NCBI GenBank assembly: GCA_903844735.1
Contig: CAIMUX010000095.1
Coordinates: 1-39,434, forward strand
Direction of reading: 5' to 3'
Source of the DNA: Candidatus Eiseniibacteriota bacterium
GTDB taxonomy: Bacteria; Eisenbacteria; RBG-16-71-46; CAIMUX01
DNA length: 39,434 nucleotides
Numbering within the stretch: position 1 is the first letter of the stretch; each line of letters begins with the position of its first letter. The notes under the pieces were generated by a model. It saw only the letters and a program-made list of their open reading frames with translations, ran no database searches and had not been told where the DNA came from. A program made the translations under genes and the position numbers. Below are positions 17,002 through 25,126 of the stretch, one piece after another.

Positions 17002-17039
17002 GTGTCAACGGTGGACACGACCGGACGCGTTCGGACACG
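17002..17039 (-). promoter_or_regulatory. repeated GGACACG boxes, possible operator of the Ehr operon
   Basis: GGACACG occurs at 17013-17019 and 17033-17039, 20 bp apart. GTGTC (17002-17006) faces GACAC (17014-17018) as an inverted repeat. The boxes lie between the predicted transcription start and the regulator's ATG, where a repressor or auto-regulator would act. Confidence 0.4.
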
Positions 17040-17045
17040 GGCTGC

Positions 17046-17074
17046 AGTATGCTCGCGTGTGTGCCGGATGTCAA
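17046..17074 (-). promoter_or_regulatory. sigma-70-type promoter of the Ehr operon
   Basis: On the minus strand, TTGACA (17074-17069) is followed after exactly 17 bases by CATACT (17051-17046). The site lies just after the stop of the upstream secreted-protein gene and about 60 bp before ATG 16988. The operon can therefore be expressed independently of the genes upstream. Confidence 0.6.
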
Positions 17075-17104
17075 ACGGCTGGGCTGCACATCGAGCGCCA
17101 CCAC

Positions 17105-18022
17105 CTACGGATCAAGAAGCATCCGGCGCGCCACCCCATCGAGGCGGGCCCCCCCCGCATCCCAGATTCTCCCCAACCGCTCCGCACGAGCCCGCATCTG
17201 CCGGCCCACTCCGCGAAGTCCGTCGGGCGTAGGGAAGAGGATCTTGTCCTGTCGCAGGCTGAGAATGCCGGAACGGCCGCTATGATCGTGTCCGTAACCC
17301 ATGGCAACCCCGTACCACTCCCCCTGCCACCGGCCGAGCATGAGTGCCGTGATGTCGGTGTCGTCGATGGCCCCGCCGAGCAGGGCGTCGATCCAAGCAT
17401 CAATATCGATCTTCACCTCACCCTCGACCGAGGCAAAGAGATGGACATCTTCGAGGTCAATGGTACGGGTCTCCGTGTGATCGCCCTTCTGCTCCGACTC
17501 CGAGAGGCGGATCTTGCCGACTTCCCACTCGCGGAACACGCACTGCTGCGAGGCTGTAAAGCTTCCCGGGTGGTATCCCAGGATGCTGTAGGGAACCGGC
17601 AGGTCGATCGGCTCTTGGAACTCGAGACGAATGAGCGCAGTCCAGCCCGGCTTCACCGGCTCACGCGTGATCGAGACCACGCTCTCGTACGGCAGTCGGC
17701 TCTTGCCCCCGATGCGGGCAACCTCTTGTCGCAAACGTTCCTGCGTGATGGTGCCGTATGTTCCCGAGGTCACGAGCCGTGTGAGGATGGAGAAGATCGG
17801 GTCATTCACTCCGGGTTGTCGTTCAAGAACAGCGGGGAGGCCGATGTGCACAGAATCCGAAGCAAGCGCGTCCGGGACGGCAGGGAGCGTGTCAGCGGGT
17901 GTCGTCGCGACAGGTCGGGCGATAGCGTCGGCGCAGGCTGGCGGTCCAGCCAACCCGAGGCCGGCGAAGAGAATAGTGCCTGACAAAGCGAGTGGGGCGA
18001 GTGCGAGGCGATGTGTCTTCAT
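17105..18022 (-). CDS. secreted protein of unknown function
   Basis: A 305-residue protein with an N-terminal signal peptide (MKTHRLALAPLALSG ... hydrophobic to about residue 27, likely cut near ACADA). I do not recognise a family. The central part is beta-rich (YESVVSITREPVKPGW, TALIRLEFQEPIDLPVPY, SILGYHPGSF). It is followed by an acidic stretch (TIDLEDVHLFASVEGEVKIDIDAWIDALLGG) and a basic C-terminus (RQMRARAERLGRIW). It begins 7 bp after the stop of the glycosyltransferase gene, so the two are probably one transcript and could act on the same envelope glycan. This last point is inference. Confidence 0.8.
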   Translation of the reverse strand: MKTHRLALAPLALSGTILFAGLGLAGPPACADAIARPVATTPADTLPAVPDALASDSVHIGLPAVLERQPGVNDPIFSILTRLVTSGTYGTITQERLRQEVARIGGKSRLPYESVVSITREPVKPGWTALIRLEFQEPIDLPVPYSILGYHPGSFTASQQCVFREWEVGKIRLSESEQKGDHTETRTIDLEDVHLFASVEGEVKIDIDAWIDALLGGAIDDTDITALMLGRWQGEWYGVAMGYGHDHSGRSGILSLRQDKILFPTPDGLRGVGRQMRARAERLGRIWDAGGARLDGVARRMLLDP

Positions 18023-18029
18023 TCGCTGA

Positions 18030-20054
18030 TTATCGCACGCCGTCTAGTTTTCGCAGCGCCGCGCGCACGTCCGGGTTGGCCGGGTCCAAGCGTCCGGCCA
18101 GGCGATAGGCATCCCGGGCGCTCTCCGGATCGCGCACGGATTCGAGAACCGCCCCGAGCCGGACCTGGAACTGCGCGAGGTTGGCGGCCAGCCCGCCGCG
18201 CTGCGCCAGCGCCACCAGTCGCTCCCCATCACCCTCCATCGCCGGCCGGAGGGTTCGGAACCCGTTGAGATATTCGCGGCCATGGAACACCAGCACACCG
18301 AGCTTCCAGCGGACGATGAGCTCGCCGCCGAGAGTCAGCGCCCGGCCGTAATCCGGGTGCTCGCGCAGGCACTCGCGGAGTTCCTCGAACGCGATGTCGT
18401 ACGCCCCGAATCCGGCGAATCCCTGTGCCAACAACGACCGGAATTCCGGGCCCGGAATCAGTCGAGCGGCCTCGCGAACGCGAAAGAGGTGTGCTAGGCA
18501 CTGCTGACGCGCCTCCTCGTCCTCTCGCGGCTCCACAAAGGTTCCCGGCGGCACGTCGTACTCGAACCAGGTCCAGGCCACGCGGCCCACCGGCTGGAGA
18601 CGCTGCAGCCACGCATACGCCTTGGGCCCACCGTTCAACACGCCATACAATGCGTTGGCATTGACGAGGATCGGTCCGTTCACGGGCCAGAACGCGTAGG
18701 GGTCGATTCTGTACGGCAGTCCTCGCTTCTCCACGTAGTTTCGCAGAGAGCGATCGTTCTGCCCCCAATCGTAGTTGCTGTCGATGAGGACCCGGTGCCC
18801 GTTCTTGGCGCCACCCACGAGGAGATTGAAATACGACAGATGATGTGGCGTGATGGCCGCGGCATGACCGATGACCGTGAGGAGCAGGACGCCGAGGGCC
18901 AGTCGGGGCCAGAAGAGTCGCACAGAAGCTGGATCCGGCGACCGCGACGCACCGCTTTCGCGAAGATCCCGCACCCTCCCCATCTCCCACACCCGCACGG
19001 CCCCCCGCCCCGCCGCCACCGCAAGAAACGGGTAGATCATCAGCACATGCCGCAGCCCGATATCGATGCTTCCCACCATGGCCGGCACGAGGAACAACAC
19101 AATCGGCGCGGTTGCGAGGAGCAGCTCCCGCCGAGGCTGCCGCCGCACGAGACCGAACCCGGCGAGCAGGAGCTGCGCGATCGGCGTCTTCACCAAGATC
19201 GCCACGGGGAAGTAATACCACCAGCCGGTGTTCGAGTACTTCCCCAGCAGGTAGGCGAAATGCCCCTGTTCGGCATGCACAAGGACACCGCGCAACGCTT
19301 CGAGAAGTTGCGGCGGAAGGAAAGCGCCCCCTGTCCCGGGGGCATGCCGGTAGACAATCCACGCCACCACGGCCCAGACCGCCGGGAGCAGGAGCCAGCT
19401 TGCGAAGTACTTCCCACGCTGCGTCCGTGGAGCCGTAACTCCAAGTATCACAAGTGCGTACGGATAGAGCAACAGTGCTTGCACCTTCACGAGTCCCGCC
19501 ACGGCCAGTGCGATCGCCAGCATCGCCACACGTCGCCACCCCGGCTTGTCCACACACCGGTCGAGCAGAAAGACCGCCAGGAAGATGAAGAACGCCACCG
19601 GCAGATCGAGGGTCGCCACCGTCGAGTGGGCGAGCAGGTTGGGGCAAAGGGCGGCGAAAAACAGCGCCACCAGCCCGGCGCCGGATCCGTGTCTCCGCCT
19701 GGCAAAGTGCCAGACGAGGAAGCAGAGACCCCATCCCAGCAAGATCCCCGGCAAACGGAAGAGAAACAGGTGCTGCTCGGTCCAGAGCGAGTAGTCGTGG
19801 GTGAGCAGCGCGGCAGGCGCGGTGAGCAGCAATTGGCCGAGCGGAAAATTGCCCACCCCGCCGGCGAACACACCGGACTTCCAGTAGAGCCATCCCGATG
19901 GAATGTGCGCCGCCAGCTCGTCGCAGGTTCCCGAGTTGAGGAGAGCGGCAACCACGGCGTTACCGAGAAAGAGGGCCAGAAGAAGCGGCGCTGGCCAGCG
20001 GCGCGCGGGAAGGCGCCACCGATCCGCCGCAGCGAGCCAACGGGAGAGATGCAT
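18030..20054 (-). CDS. PMT/ArnT-type (GT39/GT83-like) membrane glycosyltransferase with TPR-like tail
   Basis: About 674 residues. The first periplasmic loop carries the acidic catalytic motif of the C-type glycosyltransferases (CDELAAHIPSGWLYW, near residue 44). Some ten membrane helices follow, including LLGWGLCFLVW and LDLPVAFFIFLAVFLLDR. A periplasmic segment contains VLIDSNYDWGQND. The last ~130 residues are helical repeats ending in ESARDAYRLAGRLDPANPDVR, like TPR units. It should transfer sugars from a lipid carrier to protein or glycan at the outer face. ATG 20054 is used; an upstream in-frame TTG (20090) is possible, and neither has a clear ribosome-binding site. Confidence 0.82.
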   Translation of the reverse strand: MHLSRWLAAADRWRLPARRWPAPLLLALFLGNAVVAALLNSGTCDELAAHIPSGWLYWKSGVFAGGVGNFPLGQLLLTAPAALLTHDYSLWTEQHLFLFRLPGILLGWGLCFLVWHFARRRHGSGAGLVALFFAALCPNLLAHSTVATLDLPVAFFIFLAVFLLDRCVDKPGWRRVAMLAIALAVAGLVKVQALLLYPYALVILGVTAPRTQRGKYFASWLLLPAVWAVVAWIVYRHAPGTGGAFLPPQLLEALRGVLVHAEQGHFAYLLGKYSNTGWWYYFPVAILVKTPIAQLLLAGFGLVRRQPRRELLLATAPIVLFLVPAMVGSIDIGLRHVLMIYPFLAVAAGRGAVRVWEMGRVRDLRESGASRSPDPASVRLFWPRLALGVLLLTVIGHAAAITPHHLSYFNLLVGGAKNGHRVLIDSNYDWGQNDRSLRNYVEKRGLPYRIDPYAFWPVNGPILVNANALYGVLNGGPKAYAWLQRLQPVGRVAWTWFEYDVPPGTFVEPREDEEARQQCLAHLFRVREAARLIPGPEFRSLLAQGFAGFGAYDIAFEELRECLREHPDYGRALTLGGELIVRWKLGVLVFHGREYLNGFRTLRPAMEGDGERLVALAQRGGLAANLAQFQVRLGAVLESVRDPESARDAYRLAGRLDPANPDVRAALRKLDGVR

Positions 20055-20277
20055 AGGAGCGAGTTTCCACAGTAGTGTTGTGGGTGTCAACGGAATGGAC
20101 GCACCCGTGGTTCATTGGTGGCGAGGAAAACCGATGGGCGCACAAGAAGGCGCGCCCGCGCCGTGTCCGCGGACGGCATAGGCCAAGTGACCGCCTTCCC
20201 TGATCCGGAAGACGGCCACCTGCATACTGGACCCACGACGAGTTCAGCTCATCCTGAACGACCCTAGAGCGCGGAGT

Positions 20278-21060
20278 CTACCTTGAGCGCTTCCGCCAAG
20301 AGAGCCCGGCACCAGTGAGGAGAACGAAACCGAGCAACGCAAGACCGGTCGGCTCGGGAACGTCAGTGAAATTAGTCGGTTCGGCATCCCCGACAAACCC
20401 CTGCATCCCCACGTAGTCCCGCTTCAAGTCCGCCCCCTGAGGGTTGTAGTAGGTAAGACGCTGCCCGGCTGTGAAGTGGGAATAGACGTCACTGAGAATT
20501 GTGGTAGCATATTGTCCCATTCCGGAGCCCAAGGCCACGCTGGCGGCGAAGTCCGAGTAGCCCGCGCCGCTTCCGGTCTTGGCCGCGTTCCAGCCGGCAC
20601 TCGAGTAGTTCGCGCGCCAGGACAGCTCGTGGCTGATCTCCCACAGCGCGAGCTGGACCCCGGCGGCCTTCACACCATCGGTTCCAACGTCGCCGTACTT
20701 GTCATAAGCCCACGCGGCCTCGCTGGTGTTCCACGGTGGAGGATTGGCCGGATCAGGGGGGATGATCTGTGGAGTTATATTGTTCCAGACCTGCCCGATG
20801 GTACTGAAGGTGTGGAAGACATCCAGGCAGTAGAGCGGGCTGGAAACAACGACTCCGTCATACTTTGCGGCGAAATTGCCAACCCCATACGTGCCGGACT
20901 GAGATCTAATGGTGGTGCCATCCCAGTACTTCGCGCTCACGCTGGCACCGCCGCCATAGGCAAGCCAGTTCGTGAGTTGCAGGGTGCCGGCGTTGGCCGT
21001 CCCAAACGACAGGACCACCAATATGGCGATGGCCATTGGGATTCGAGAGCCTCTTGTCAT
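20278..21060 (-). CDS. PEP-CTERM sorted surface protein, thioester-domain-like
   Basis: A 260-residue exported protein. The signal peptide (MTRGSRIPMAIAILVVL ... TANA) is cut near residue 24. The C-terminus is a textbook PEP-CTERM signal: VPEP, a hydrophobic stretch (LALLGFVLLTGAGL) and the basic end RKRSR. Exosortase would cleave there. The body contains SPLYCLDVF and, about 75 residues later, GVQLALWEISHE. This Cys/Gln pairing resembles the Cys-Gln thioester domains of adhesins, but that is only a motif-level resemblance. ATG 21060 is preferred over an upstream in-frame codon because GAGGAAG lies about 9 nt before it. No exosortase gene is in the window. Confidence 0.88.
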   Translation of the reverse strand: MTRGSRIPMAIAILVVLSFGTANAGTLQLTNWLAYGGGASVSAKYWDGTTIRSQSGTYGVGNFAAKYDGVVVSSPLYCLDVFHTFSTIGQVWNNITPQIIPPDPANPPPWNTSEAAWAYDKYGDVGTDGVKAAGVQLALWEISHELSWRANYSSAGWNAAKTGSGAGYSDFAASVALGSGMGQYATTILSDVYSHFTAGQRLTYYNPQGADLKRDYVGMQGFVGDAEPTNFTDVPEPTGLALLGFVLLTGAGLSWRKRSR

Positions 21061-21125
21061 GTCCGTGTCTTCCTCTCGCCGATGTGTGCTAATCAAGTCA
21101 AGTCCGCGTATCTCGCGCATGATTC

Positions 21126-21154
21126 ACTATAGCACATCTTTAGCGCCACGTGGC
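21126..21154 (-). promoter_or_regulatory. extended -10 promoter with palindromic GCCACGTGGC
   Basis: On the minus strand TGC-TATAGT forms an extended -10 element (TATAGT at 21131-21126), about 65 bp before ATG 21060. A perfect 10-bp palindrome, GCCACGTGGC (21145-21154), sits where the -35 box would be, and no good -35 is seen. This arrangement suggests an activator- or repressor-controlled promoter. Confidence 0.45.
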
Positions 21155-21448
21155 TCACAATTTTTTCTTGGCTCCCAACTCATTGTCTTGAAATGAAATA
21201 TGCCCATGCGTGCATGCCGGTGGCCGCTGGCACTTTTCCATCAGCAAAGTTCGCCGATTTTTCCGACCCCACTGTCGATGCGAGTCGGACCTGCAGTCGG
21301 CGATGCTGTTCGTGGGGGAGCACCCCTCGCTGTCTTGACCCTTATCCTCCCGGCCCTTAGTCTCCACTCGTCCGAACGCGCAAGCCATCCGGGTGTTCGG
21401 CTCTAAAGGGGATTCTGTCGCATCACAACCACCAGAGGAACGTCAGCC
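21155..21448. other. divergent intergenic region, remainder
   Basis: Together with the promoter at 21126-21154 this separates the PEP-CTERM gene from the divergently transcribed small conserved gene. Apart from an AT-rich patch (about 21160-21200) nothing specific is visible. The promoter of the plus-strand gene was not identified. Confidence 0.4.
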
Positions 21449-21850
21449 ATGAGCATGCAGGAGGATCTTGACCGCACCGACTTCGACGCCCTGGTCCACA
21501 CCGTCCGCCAGGCTGTGCGAGAGGAGTTCAACCGCGTAGGCCACACACCCCCAGCCGATTACGAGATGGCGTCCCGCTGGGAGGGAGGCGAGGTCGTGAT
21601 CAAGCCCAGCCGCCCCGGACTGGCCGAGAAGGTCATCCCCGTCGACGGGTTCTTCCACAAGATCGTGATGGTGCGCGAGCGGCTCCGCGTCCTCGAACAG
21701 AAGATCAATAACCATCCGAAGCTCGCCGACGCCGACCGGATCGAGTTGGAGGACTACATCACAAGGATCTACGGGAGCCTCACCACTTTCAACTTCCTCT
21801 TCGAGAACCGAACCGATGGATTCGTTGGTCAGAGCGGGGAGCGTCCGTAG
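21449..21850 (+). CDS. conserved protein of unknown function (133 aa)
   Basis: A soluble, charged protein without a signal peptide. The segment YEMASRWEGGEVVIKPSRPG is followed by VPVDGFFHKI-like PVDGFFHKIVMVRERLRVLEQKINNHPKL, then LEDYITRIYGSLTTFNFLF. The middle looks like a helical hairpin with regular heptads. I have a general impression of a conserved family found in several phyla, but no function. AGAGGAACG before the ATG gives a good ribosome-binding site. Confidence 0.8.
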   Translation: MSMQEDLDRTDFDALVHTVRQAVREEFNRVGHTPPADYEMASRWEGGEVVIKPSRPGLAEKVIPVDGFFHKIVMVRERLRVLEQKINNHPKLADADRIELEDYITRIYGSLTTFNFLFENRTDGFVGQSGERP

Positions 21851-21978
21851 ACCGCACGACACGAGAAACCGTTCGGGTCGACTTCTGTAGTATACTGGTA
21901 TTCTTATGGAATGCGAGGCGCCCCTCTGCGGGGCCCTGGAGTGGCCCGAAGGCAAACAATTGATTGGTGGAGGCATGG

Positions 21979-22521
21979 ATGAACCGCAACTGGGTATCGG
22001 CGCAGATCCTCGTCTTGGCACTTCTGATCGTTCCCGTTCTTGCGGCCGCGCAGAGCCCGGGCACGTCGGGGGCGACCCCGCCGGGCACCCCCACGCCGCG
22101 CCCGGCGCCGGACTCGAAGTTCCTCACCATGGACGGCAAGACCGTCTCTCTCTCCGACTACAAGGGGAAGGTCGTCCTTCTGGACTTCTGGGCTACCTGG
22201 TGTGGTCCCTGTCGGATGGCAATGCCGGGACTGCAGAAAATGCATGAAACGCTGAAGTCCAAAGGGCTGGTGGTCCTCGGTGTCTCGCTCGACAAAAACC
22301 CACATGTCCAGGTTCCACCGTTTCTCAAGAAGATGGAGATCACCTACACCAACTTTGCGGATAACCCGAAAGATCCGTGCAGCCTGAAGTGGAATGTGCA
22401 GGCGATCCCATCGCTGTATCTGATCGATCGGAAGGGGAACGTCGTGCGCTGGTGGCGCGGGATGGCGCCGGAAACTGTTCTCTTGCCGGCGGTTGAGGAA
22501 GCTCTCTCGGGCAAGAAGTAG
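21979..22521 (+). CDS. TlpA/ResA-like exported thioredoxin
   Basis: A 180-residue protein. A signal peptide (to about residue 25) and a Pro/Thr-rich spacer (28-45) precede a TlpA-type thioredoxin fold. The active site WCGPC is at 74-78, and the cis-proline strand is in QAIPSLYLIDRKG. It should reduce disulfides in the periplasm, as in cytochrome c maturation or surface-protein folding. Interestingly, several surface proteins in the window are cysteine-rich. ATG 21979 is chosen because of GGAGG 5-6 nt upstream; an in-frame TTG lies 15 bp earlier. It converges with the release-factor-like gene only 3 bp away. Confidence 0.92.
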   Translation: MNRNWVSAQILVLALLIVPVLAAAQSPGTSGATPPGTPTPRPAPDSKFLTMDGKTVSLSDYKGKVVLLDFWATWCGPCRMAMPGLQKMHETLKSKGLVVLGVSLDKNPHVQVPPFLKKMEITYTNFADNPKDPCSLKWNVQAIPSLYLIDRKGNVVRWWRGMAPETVLLPAVEEALSGKK

Positions 22522-22524
22522 GTT

Positions 22525-22872
22525 TCAGTCGTCCACCGGCCGCCTGCGCGTACACTTCAACCGCGACCGCCGCACCTTCTCGTCCAGACGTTCCGCGCGC
22601 GAGGCCGCGGTGGGTTTCGTCGCCCGACGCGGTTTGGGCTTGTGGCGCCGGGCCTCCAGCGCCTCGCGGATCCGTTCCAGCGCGTGGAGCCGATTCGCCG
22701 ACTGGCTGCGGCTCTCCGTGGCGATGCGGGTCAGGCCGGTGGGTGGGTGGACCACGCGCACCGACGACTCTGTCTTGTTTTTCTTCTGACCGCCCGGTCC
22801 CGATGACTTGTACGGGGTGACCTCGCATGCCTTCCCGAGGTCGAGCAGCTCTTTCGTCCAACGCAACGCCAC
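22525..22872 (-). CDS. peptide-chain-release-factor-like protein (GGQ domain only)
   Basis: A 115-residue protein with only the peptidyl-tRNA hydrolysing domain of class I release factors. The catalytic GGQ is at residues 27-29 in SSGPGGQKKNKTESSVRVVH. A long basic helical tail (RREAL ... RRATKPTAASRAERLDEKVRR) resembles the ribosome-inserted tail of ArfB/C12orf65-type rescue factors. The codon-recognition domains are absent, so it should act in rescue of stalled ribosomes rather than normal termination. Start GTG 22872 has GGAGG 6-7 nt upstream. Confidence 0.88.
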   Translation of the reverse strand: MALRWTKELLDLGKACEVTPYKSSGPGGQKKNKTESSVRVVHPPTGLTRIATESRSQSANRLHALERIREALEARRHKPKPRRATKPTAASRAERLDEKVRRSRLKCTRRRPVDD

Positions 22873-22983
22873 CGCGTGCCTCCGGGGAAAAAGGAAGGGG
22901 GAGGACCAGGATCGCAGGAGGAGGACTGCGCCCCGGCCCTCCCCCAGTGTGATCGGCGGGGGGCTACCGATCGAGAAACAGTT

Positions 22984-24069
22984 TTACATCCGGGGAGATT
23001 CCGGGCTACCCGAGGTCTCAGCCTCCTCCATCGCCCAGGCGGCGCCTGGCTGCACGAGGGGGCCGTCCTCGATCTGGATCCACGGGCCGTTACGGTCCCC
23101 GCACCAACCGCACTGGTCCAGACCGTCTGCGTTGCCCTGGCGCGTGACCGCGGCTGGGACTGCCATCGTGGCCGCGTCGCCGATCCCGGTCGGCGCCGAG
23201 GGGGCGGGCGCCAGCGCCGGCTCCGGGGCCGACGCCGGCGTGCTCTCCGCCTGCTCCATCCAATCACCGTGTACCGGCACCTGTCCGTTGCCGTGAAAGA
23301 GCTCCTCGACTTCGAGGATGAGGACGATCTCGTCGTCGCGCGTGCGGCGGCCGACCATCTTCGTGAGGCTGCTTTTCATGCCTTGGAGGTTCGCCGGCAG
23401 TTCTTCGATTGATCCGTTCTTCAGCCGCTCGATCGACTCGACCTCATCGACAGCGGCTCCCAGAGACTGGCCGTTGAGGGTGAGCACCACCACGATCTGG
23501 CGGTGCGCGTGAATCAGCCGCTCCCGGATCTGGGGCAGAAGGCGCGTGAAGGCGGCCAGCTCCTTCTCCTGGAAACGACGGAAAGCGGTGCTTGCTTCGA
23601 GGGGATTCGTCTCGACGGTCTGCATCACGCGCACGGCGGCGGCGTGAAGACGGGCATGGGGCTCTTCGAGCTTCGTCAGGTGCAGACGAACGAGCGGATT
23701 CTTGGTCTTCAGTGTGCCGAGCCACTCTTGGAACACGCAGGCGTGAGCATCGATGCCCGCGGCGTGGCCATCTCGAATGGCCGACTCGAGGGTCTCGGCC
23801 AGGTGATAGTGCTCCGCTTCAGCACGCCCCAGCCCGTCGGTAAGCAGCTTGATGTCAGCCTCGGCGGTAGCGACCCCGAGTCGCTGGCGCATGTTGATCG
23901 TCGGCGTCACCTGGCCGCGCAGCGAGACCAGCCCCATCACGAACTCGGGCATGTTGGGAACATGCGTGACCGCGGGCATCTCCGCCATCTCGCGGATATG
24001 CGAGGCAGGCACCCCGAACAACTGGTCTCGGACGCGCAGCAGAACCCAGGGGACGGTCAGGTCGATCAT
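22984..24069 (-). CDS. CheW-like chemotaxis scaffold interrupted by a CZB zinc-binding domain
   Basis: A 361-residue protein. Residues 5-66 are the first half of a CheW fold (FGVPASHIREMAEMP ... FVMGLVSLRGQVTPTINMRQRLG), and residues 187-260 are the second half (IVVVLTLNGQSLGAAVDEVESIERL ... EIVLILEVEELF). Between them is a CZB-type four-helix domain. Candidate zinc ligands are His87 or His89, Cys111 (CVFQEWL), His138 and His142 (LEEPHARLH). A Pro/Ala-rich linker leads to a C-terminal CGWCG motif near 318. CZB domains usually sit on receptors or diguanylate cyclases and sense zinc or oxidants. No CheA or MCP is adjacent. ATG 24069 has GAGGAGGAG upstream. Confidence 0.88.
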   Translation of the reverse strand: MIDLTVPWVLLRVRDQLFGVPASHIREMAEMPAVTHVPNMPEFVMGLVSLRGQVTPTINMRQRLGVATAEADIKLLTDGLGRAEAEHYHLAETLESAIRDGHAAGIDAHACVFQEWLGTLKTKNPLVRLHLTKLEEPHARLHAAAVRVMQTVETNPLEASTAFRRFQEKELAAFTRLLPQIRERLIHAHRQIVVVLTLNGQSLGAAVDEVESIERLKNGSIEELPANLQGMKSSLTKMVGRRTRDDEIVLILEVEELFHGNGQVPVHGDWMEQAESTPASAPEPALAPAPSAPTGIGDAATMAVPAAVTRQGNADGLDQCGWCGDRNGPWIQIEDGPLVQPGAAWAMEEAETSGSPESPRM

Positions 24070-24558
24070 GGCAGCTCCTCCTCGACGACACGCGGGCGGG
24101 CCGGCATTGCGCGACCCACCCGGTGCCTGGGGGAGAGTGAATCAAGAGCGGTGCCAGGGCGGTTTAGAGACCCCGAGGGGTGGGGGTCTTGATCGGTTTT
24201 GCGCGGTCTCCCAGATGGACTAGAACGTCTAGCTCCTTACGACATGGGAGGATGGGCTGGGCTCCGGAGATCCTTCTTGCGAGCCATGGCGAGAAACAGA
24301 CCTGGGAGCGTCCGCACGCCAATCGGGCTCGATGGGTCCACGCGGGTGTCCTTGTGCAATCTCGATCGGGCAAGCCGCACGGTGGAACATCGGGAGAGGG
24401 CAGGAGGCAATGAGATGAGCGGAAGAAAGGTAGATCGGTCAGAAAGCGGGTCGCCGGTGGATGCCCGGCGGGTCTAACATCCAAAAATTGCGCGGGTTAC
24501 CTTACATTTTCAGGAGCTACTCAGGTAGCCGGAAGTCAGGGGGCAGCAGCCAGAGTGA
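24070..24558. other. gene-free stretch upstream of the CheW-CZB gene
   Basis: No gene is seen. It should hold the promoter of the minus-strand CheW-CZB gene. A sigma-54-like TGGCACC-GCTC-TTGAT at about 24142-24157 (minus) lacks the essential GC of the -12 box and is not called. Confidence 0.4.
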
Positions 24559-24561
24559 GGA

Positions 24562-24885
24562 CGCTCCTCAACGAGATTTGAGGAGTTGCCGGTGTGGCGA
24601 GCGGCTCATCAGCTTGTGCTTGAGGCCTACCGTTTGTCTCGGACATTCCCCCCGAGACTCCGAGGCCCGCGTAAGCTGGACCCTTTGCTTCCAAAGGCAG
24701 GCCCCGGGGTGCGCCCCAGTGCCAGGCGTCACTACGGCATCGCCCGGTTCATGCTCGACGACCTGCTCCGAAATTTCGTCGTCCCATTCGCACATCACAA
24801 GATCAGACTCGCGGACCGGGGATCGCCAACCTGTCGGCTACGCGAACACCCGCAACTGTGCGGGATTTCACGCCTAACTCATTGA
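24562..24885 (+). pseudogene. decayed four-helix-bundle (23S rRNA intervening-sequence type) protein
   Basis: The frame RSSTRFEELPVWRAAHQLVLEAYRLSRTFP (24562-24651) matches the N-terminal helix of the 'four helix bundle' IVP family, which typically begins F.EL.VW..A..LV...Y..T..FP. Immediately afterwards the resemblance is lost. A shifted frame gives RDSEARVSWTL, which only vaguely recalls the next segment, and the usual RRAA..VPANI.EG signature is absent. I read it as a degraded copy. It has no convincing start codon or ribosome-binding site. Confidence 0.5.
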
Positions 24886-25126
24886 AAATCAATTCGGTAG
24901 GGACACGTGTGGGCGAACCCGCCAGCAGAACTGTCGGCGATCCTTACAGGACTCCCGCGTCTGCCCCTGTTTCCTGTCATCAGGCAGCGGCCTAATCCCA
25001 AATACAGAATGGCGTTACGGGATTCGCTCGCCTTCCGGCACGACATTTGTGGATGGGCACTGGGATTTGGCAGGTGAATGGGTACGGCCGACGACGCTGC
25101 CGATTGGTTTGGAATGGGAGGTTCAC

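Noticed and set aside
24141-24157. Second sigma-54 promoter (minus strand) before the CheW-CZB gene
   Set aside because: TGGCACC-GCTC-TTGAT lacks the nearly invariant GC of the -12 element.
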